Shown here: piece after piece, positions 61,541-64,000 of the stretch | How the letters are laid out: the number at the start of each line of letters is the position of its first letter | How positions within the stretch are numbered: the first letter of the stretch is position 1 | Source: Serinus canaria | Taxonomy: Eukaryota > Chordata > Aves > Passeriformes > Fringillidae | Direction of reading: 5' to 3' | DNA: 64,000 nt | NCBI RefSeq assembly: GCF_022539315.1 | Contig: NC_066343.1 | Coordinates: 43,228,466-43,292,465 of the forward strand | Position numbers and translations under genes: made by a program | Notes under the pieces: model-generated | Databases searched by the model: none | Told to the model about the DNA's origin: nothing | What the model saw: the letters and a program-made list of their open reading frames with translations, nothing else

Positions 61541-64000
61541 CTGAAGAAGGCAAGTGACAGAGGTTACAAGCATGTAATTGTTTGCCTACACAGGCATAAA
61601 TCCATTCTTGTGTTTAAATTTATCTGAGTAACTTAAAACATATTTTAAAGCTACCATGTAAGTTTAGGACTAAGCCCTGTTTTTCATCAATTCTTTTCAG
61701 AACAAAGGAATGAAATATTGTTGGTCAATACTGTTTTTATGTTGCTGGCAGACTAGAGAGGAGTGTCTGTCCTGAACTTCTAAGACAAAGCTTCCCAAGA
61801 AATAACTTGGACAGGAGAAAGCCCAGGAATACTCCCAAGATAGCATGTTTGACATGTGACAGAGATGAAAATCTTGTTAAGATATCTACAGATGCATCTT
61901 AATCTTAAAATCCTTAGGTACCAGATGGATACCAGATTGAGCCAGCCTTACCCTCAAGGAAATGTCATCCCAGGTACACTAAAGATTAAACTGTGGTATG
62001 CCCCATTTTCTAAATATTTGAAAGTTTTTTGGTTGTAGAACATTAAGGAAAGACTATTTCCCCAAATATGATGTGCAGCAACCTTTGCAACACTTTTTGA
62101 TTTTTATTGGGATTTAGGGAAACTCCTACTTCAATAAGGTTTTCAACTGTACTTCAGCTTGCATTTTATTTCAGACACACACCTGAAGAACAAATATTAA
62201 AGACAAAACACAACTATTCTAATTGATGGAAACAAAGACAGCAAATATAAAAGAACTAATTTGTTTGCTGCTGTGCTTTAGCTAATTTTTGCAACTACAG
62301 CATGTGAATGGCCTGAAGAGAGTGAAATAGTTAATACCACTTGACTTCAAATTTTTCCAGGTAAATCCAACTGGCAGCAACACAGACTCAGAGCATGCTT
62401 CTTATCTGTACTACTGTGTCTGCTACTGAAGGGTAGCTATGAATTCTACCTTCCCCCTTGAAAACGCTTGTTTTAAGAACATGATGCATACTTCTTTAAC
62501 TGGTATTTCAAAATACCATGGACTCAGGTGAACTGTAGTATCACAGTACTATGTTATCCAAATGTTTTCCAGACACATTATTTATCAAGGAATGTGTACT
62601 ACATCTCAGCTCCTGTTCTTCCTACCAAACCCAGGAAAAGTTTTAATTTTCTTTAAAATACTGCTATTAAAGGGGTTTTTTTCTTGTTTGTGGCTTGTTT
62701 TGTTGCTTTTTTTTTCTTTTAAAAATTAAATTTCCTCCCTTTTCCCAATGTAAGATTCCTAATTTTTATGAAAATGGGAAATACTAGAGAACGGCATTTT
62801 TGGTGACCCATGTAAAAGGTAATACAGCTGTAGGGAGAATTTTAAAAGAGAAAATGTTTTATTTTATTGAAAAAAAAATTACAATTCTTCTCACTATAGG
62901 GAGCCTTTATGCAACTGATGTAAAAAAATCTAAGATCAGGTGAGTGCTGAAAAGGTTTAGTCCTCCTTTTCTCGTACCTTTGGAATGAACAACATGATGT
63001 CATTATATTGGGACAAAAGTGAATCTTCCCCCTGCCTATTACGATGTTACTTTTTTTATTCCACCTGCATGTGCCACAAGCAGAGGAAGGGATATGGAAA
63101 CTGTTCTTTCTTGCAGCACTGCAAATTTAAAACTGCCTGAAGTGCCTGAAATCACACCCATAGCTACCTGCAGCAATTTTGCTGTCTGCTTTTACCGTGA
63201 GCCTGTTTCACCACTCACAGCAACCATAACCACTCAGATGTGTCAAGAAGGCAAAAGCTTATTACTCAGTCTACACAGTGTTGCTTAACAGCAGTTTGAC
63301 AGCAGTTAACAATTTTATCACTATCCCCAAAATATTTGCCAATCCTGTTGCTTTTCCTGCAGAGTACATTACGATGAGCAATGAAGCTGTGGACTCAAGT
63401 CATAAACAGAATTTCGTCTGCTGACATAGAAACTGTTCTGGTCACCGTTATTTTCTATCTAGCAGTTTTTGAACTTGTAAATACTATTTAAATACTATTC
63501 CTCCATTTTTTTCTTTTTTTTCAAACCAATGTCAGCATTATCAAAATATTATTTTATTTTCTGTGGTCTAACAAAAAAAAAAAATCACCAATTAATCTGT
63601 AGCAGCAATAGTCCTTCAGCATACCACACTGGAGTTGAAACATTTCACAGCAGTTCAAATTTATTTCTAGCTATTAGGAATAAAACTTCTCAGTGTTAAT
63701 GTGTGAATTTGGTCTGTAGTTCCATGAAACTCTAAGATACTTATGGCAGACAGAAGGCCTAATTTTACCTTCAGGGAAGTGGTCCCAGAACCAGCCTGTC
63801 AGAGTCTGAGAAGTGTTTGTACTACACTCAGGCATATTGTATGACTCTTGGGGACAGGGCTGTTCAGGACCAGGACTCAATAATCCTTGAGGGTCCCTTC
63901 TAACTCTGCACATTCTGTGATTCTGTGATTTATCACAAGATAACTCCATTGACCTTAACAGTGACACTGGCACTGACTTACACTAGTATCAAAACACTTA
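61541..64000 (-). other. SH3GL2 intron 3 (3' part)
   Basis: At least 2,460 bp of the intron upstream of exon 4, running off the window. Apart from the CR1 3' end at 63770-63940 nothing is recognised. Exon 3 is not found here. Confidence 0.8.
63770..63940 (+). mobile_element. CR1 LINE 3' end
   Basis: The sequence runs from CAGGGAAGTGGTCCCAGAAC through CAGGACTCAATAATCCTTGA and GGGTCCCTTCTAACTCTGCA to a tail of ATTCTGTG/ATTCTGTGAT. This is the typical 3'UTR and 8-bp tail of avian CR1 elements. It is a short, 5'-truncated copy on the strand opposite to SH3GL2, inside intron 3. Confidence 0.8.

Overview
The window is vertebrate nuclear DNA, almost certainly from a bird and possibly a passerine. 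It is AT-rich, intron-rich and gene-poor. It carries several CR1 LINE fragments, including 3' ends with the typical ATTCTGTG-type tail, and several avian-style endogenous retrovirus LTRs without internal regions. Nothing bacterial is present, and I see no rRNA, tRNA or CRISPR array. The one recognisable host gene is SH3GL2 (endophilin-A1) on the minus strand. SH3GL2 is Z-linked in birds by synteny with human 9p, so a Z-chromosome origin is a reasonable inference, not something the sequence proves.

Layout. From 1 to about 49.4 kb lies a gene desert downstream of SH3GL2. It holds a CR1 3' fragment (4.6 kb), simple repeats (6.5, 7.35 and 13.7 kb), two CCTATT/AATAGG hexamer arrays embedded in inverted copies of one ~250-280 bp sequence (10.5 and 13.05 kb), and LTR-like blocks at 12.0, 33.1, 35.1, 42.1 and 45.75 kb. 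It also holds head-to-head CR1 fragments at 30.7-31.85 kb and a longer CR1 at 37.1-38.26 kb with a GGAT array inside it. At 18.56-19.9 kb there is a decayed family B DNA polymerase of Polinton/Maverick type.

From about 49.4 kb to the right edge the window is SH3GL2, read right to left. It contains the probable 3'UTR (49.38-50.66 kb) and six coding exons. By comparison with the human gene these are exons 4-9. All six join in phase with GT-AG borders. They encode residues 64-352 of a 352-residue endophilin: most of the BAR domain, the linker and the complete SH3 domain. Exons 1-3 and the promoter lie beyond base 64000.

The most interesting items are the Polinton-like polymerase fossil, the inverted pair of hexamer arrays, and a perfect 21-bp stem with a 4-nt loop at 27.3 kb. 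No intact uncharacterised multi-gene system is visible. Most long open frames in the window come from simple repeats or transposon remnants.
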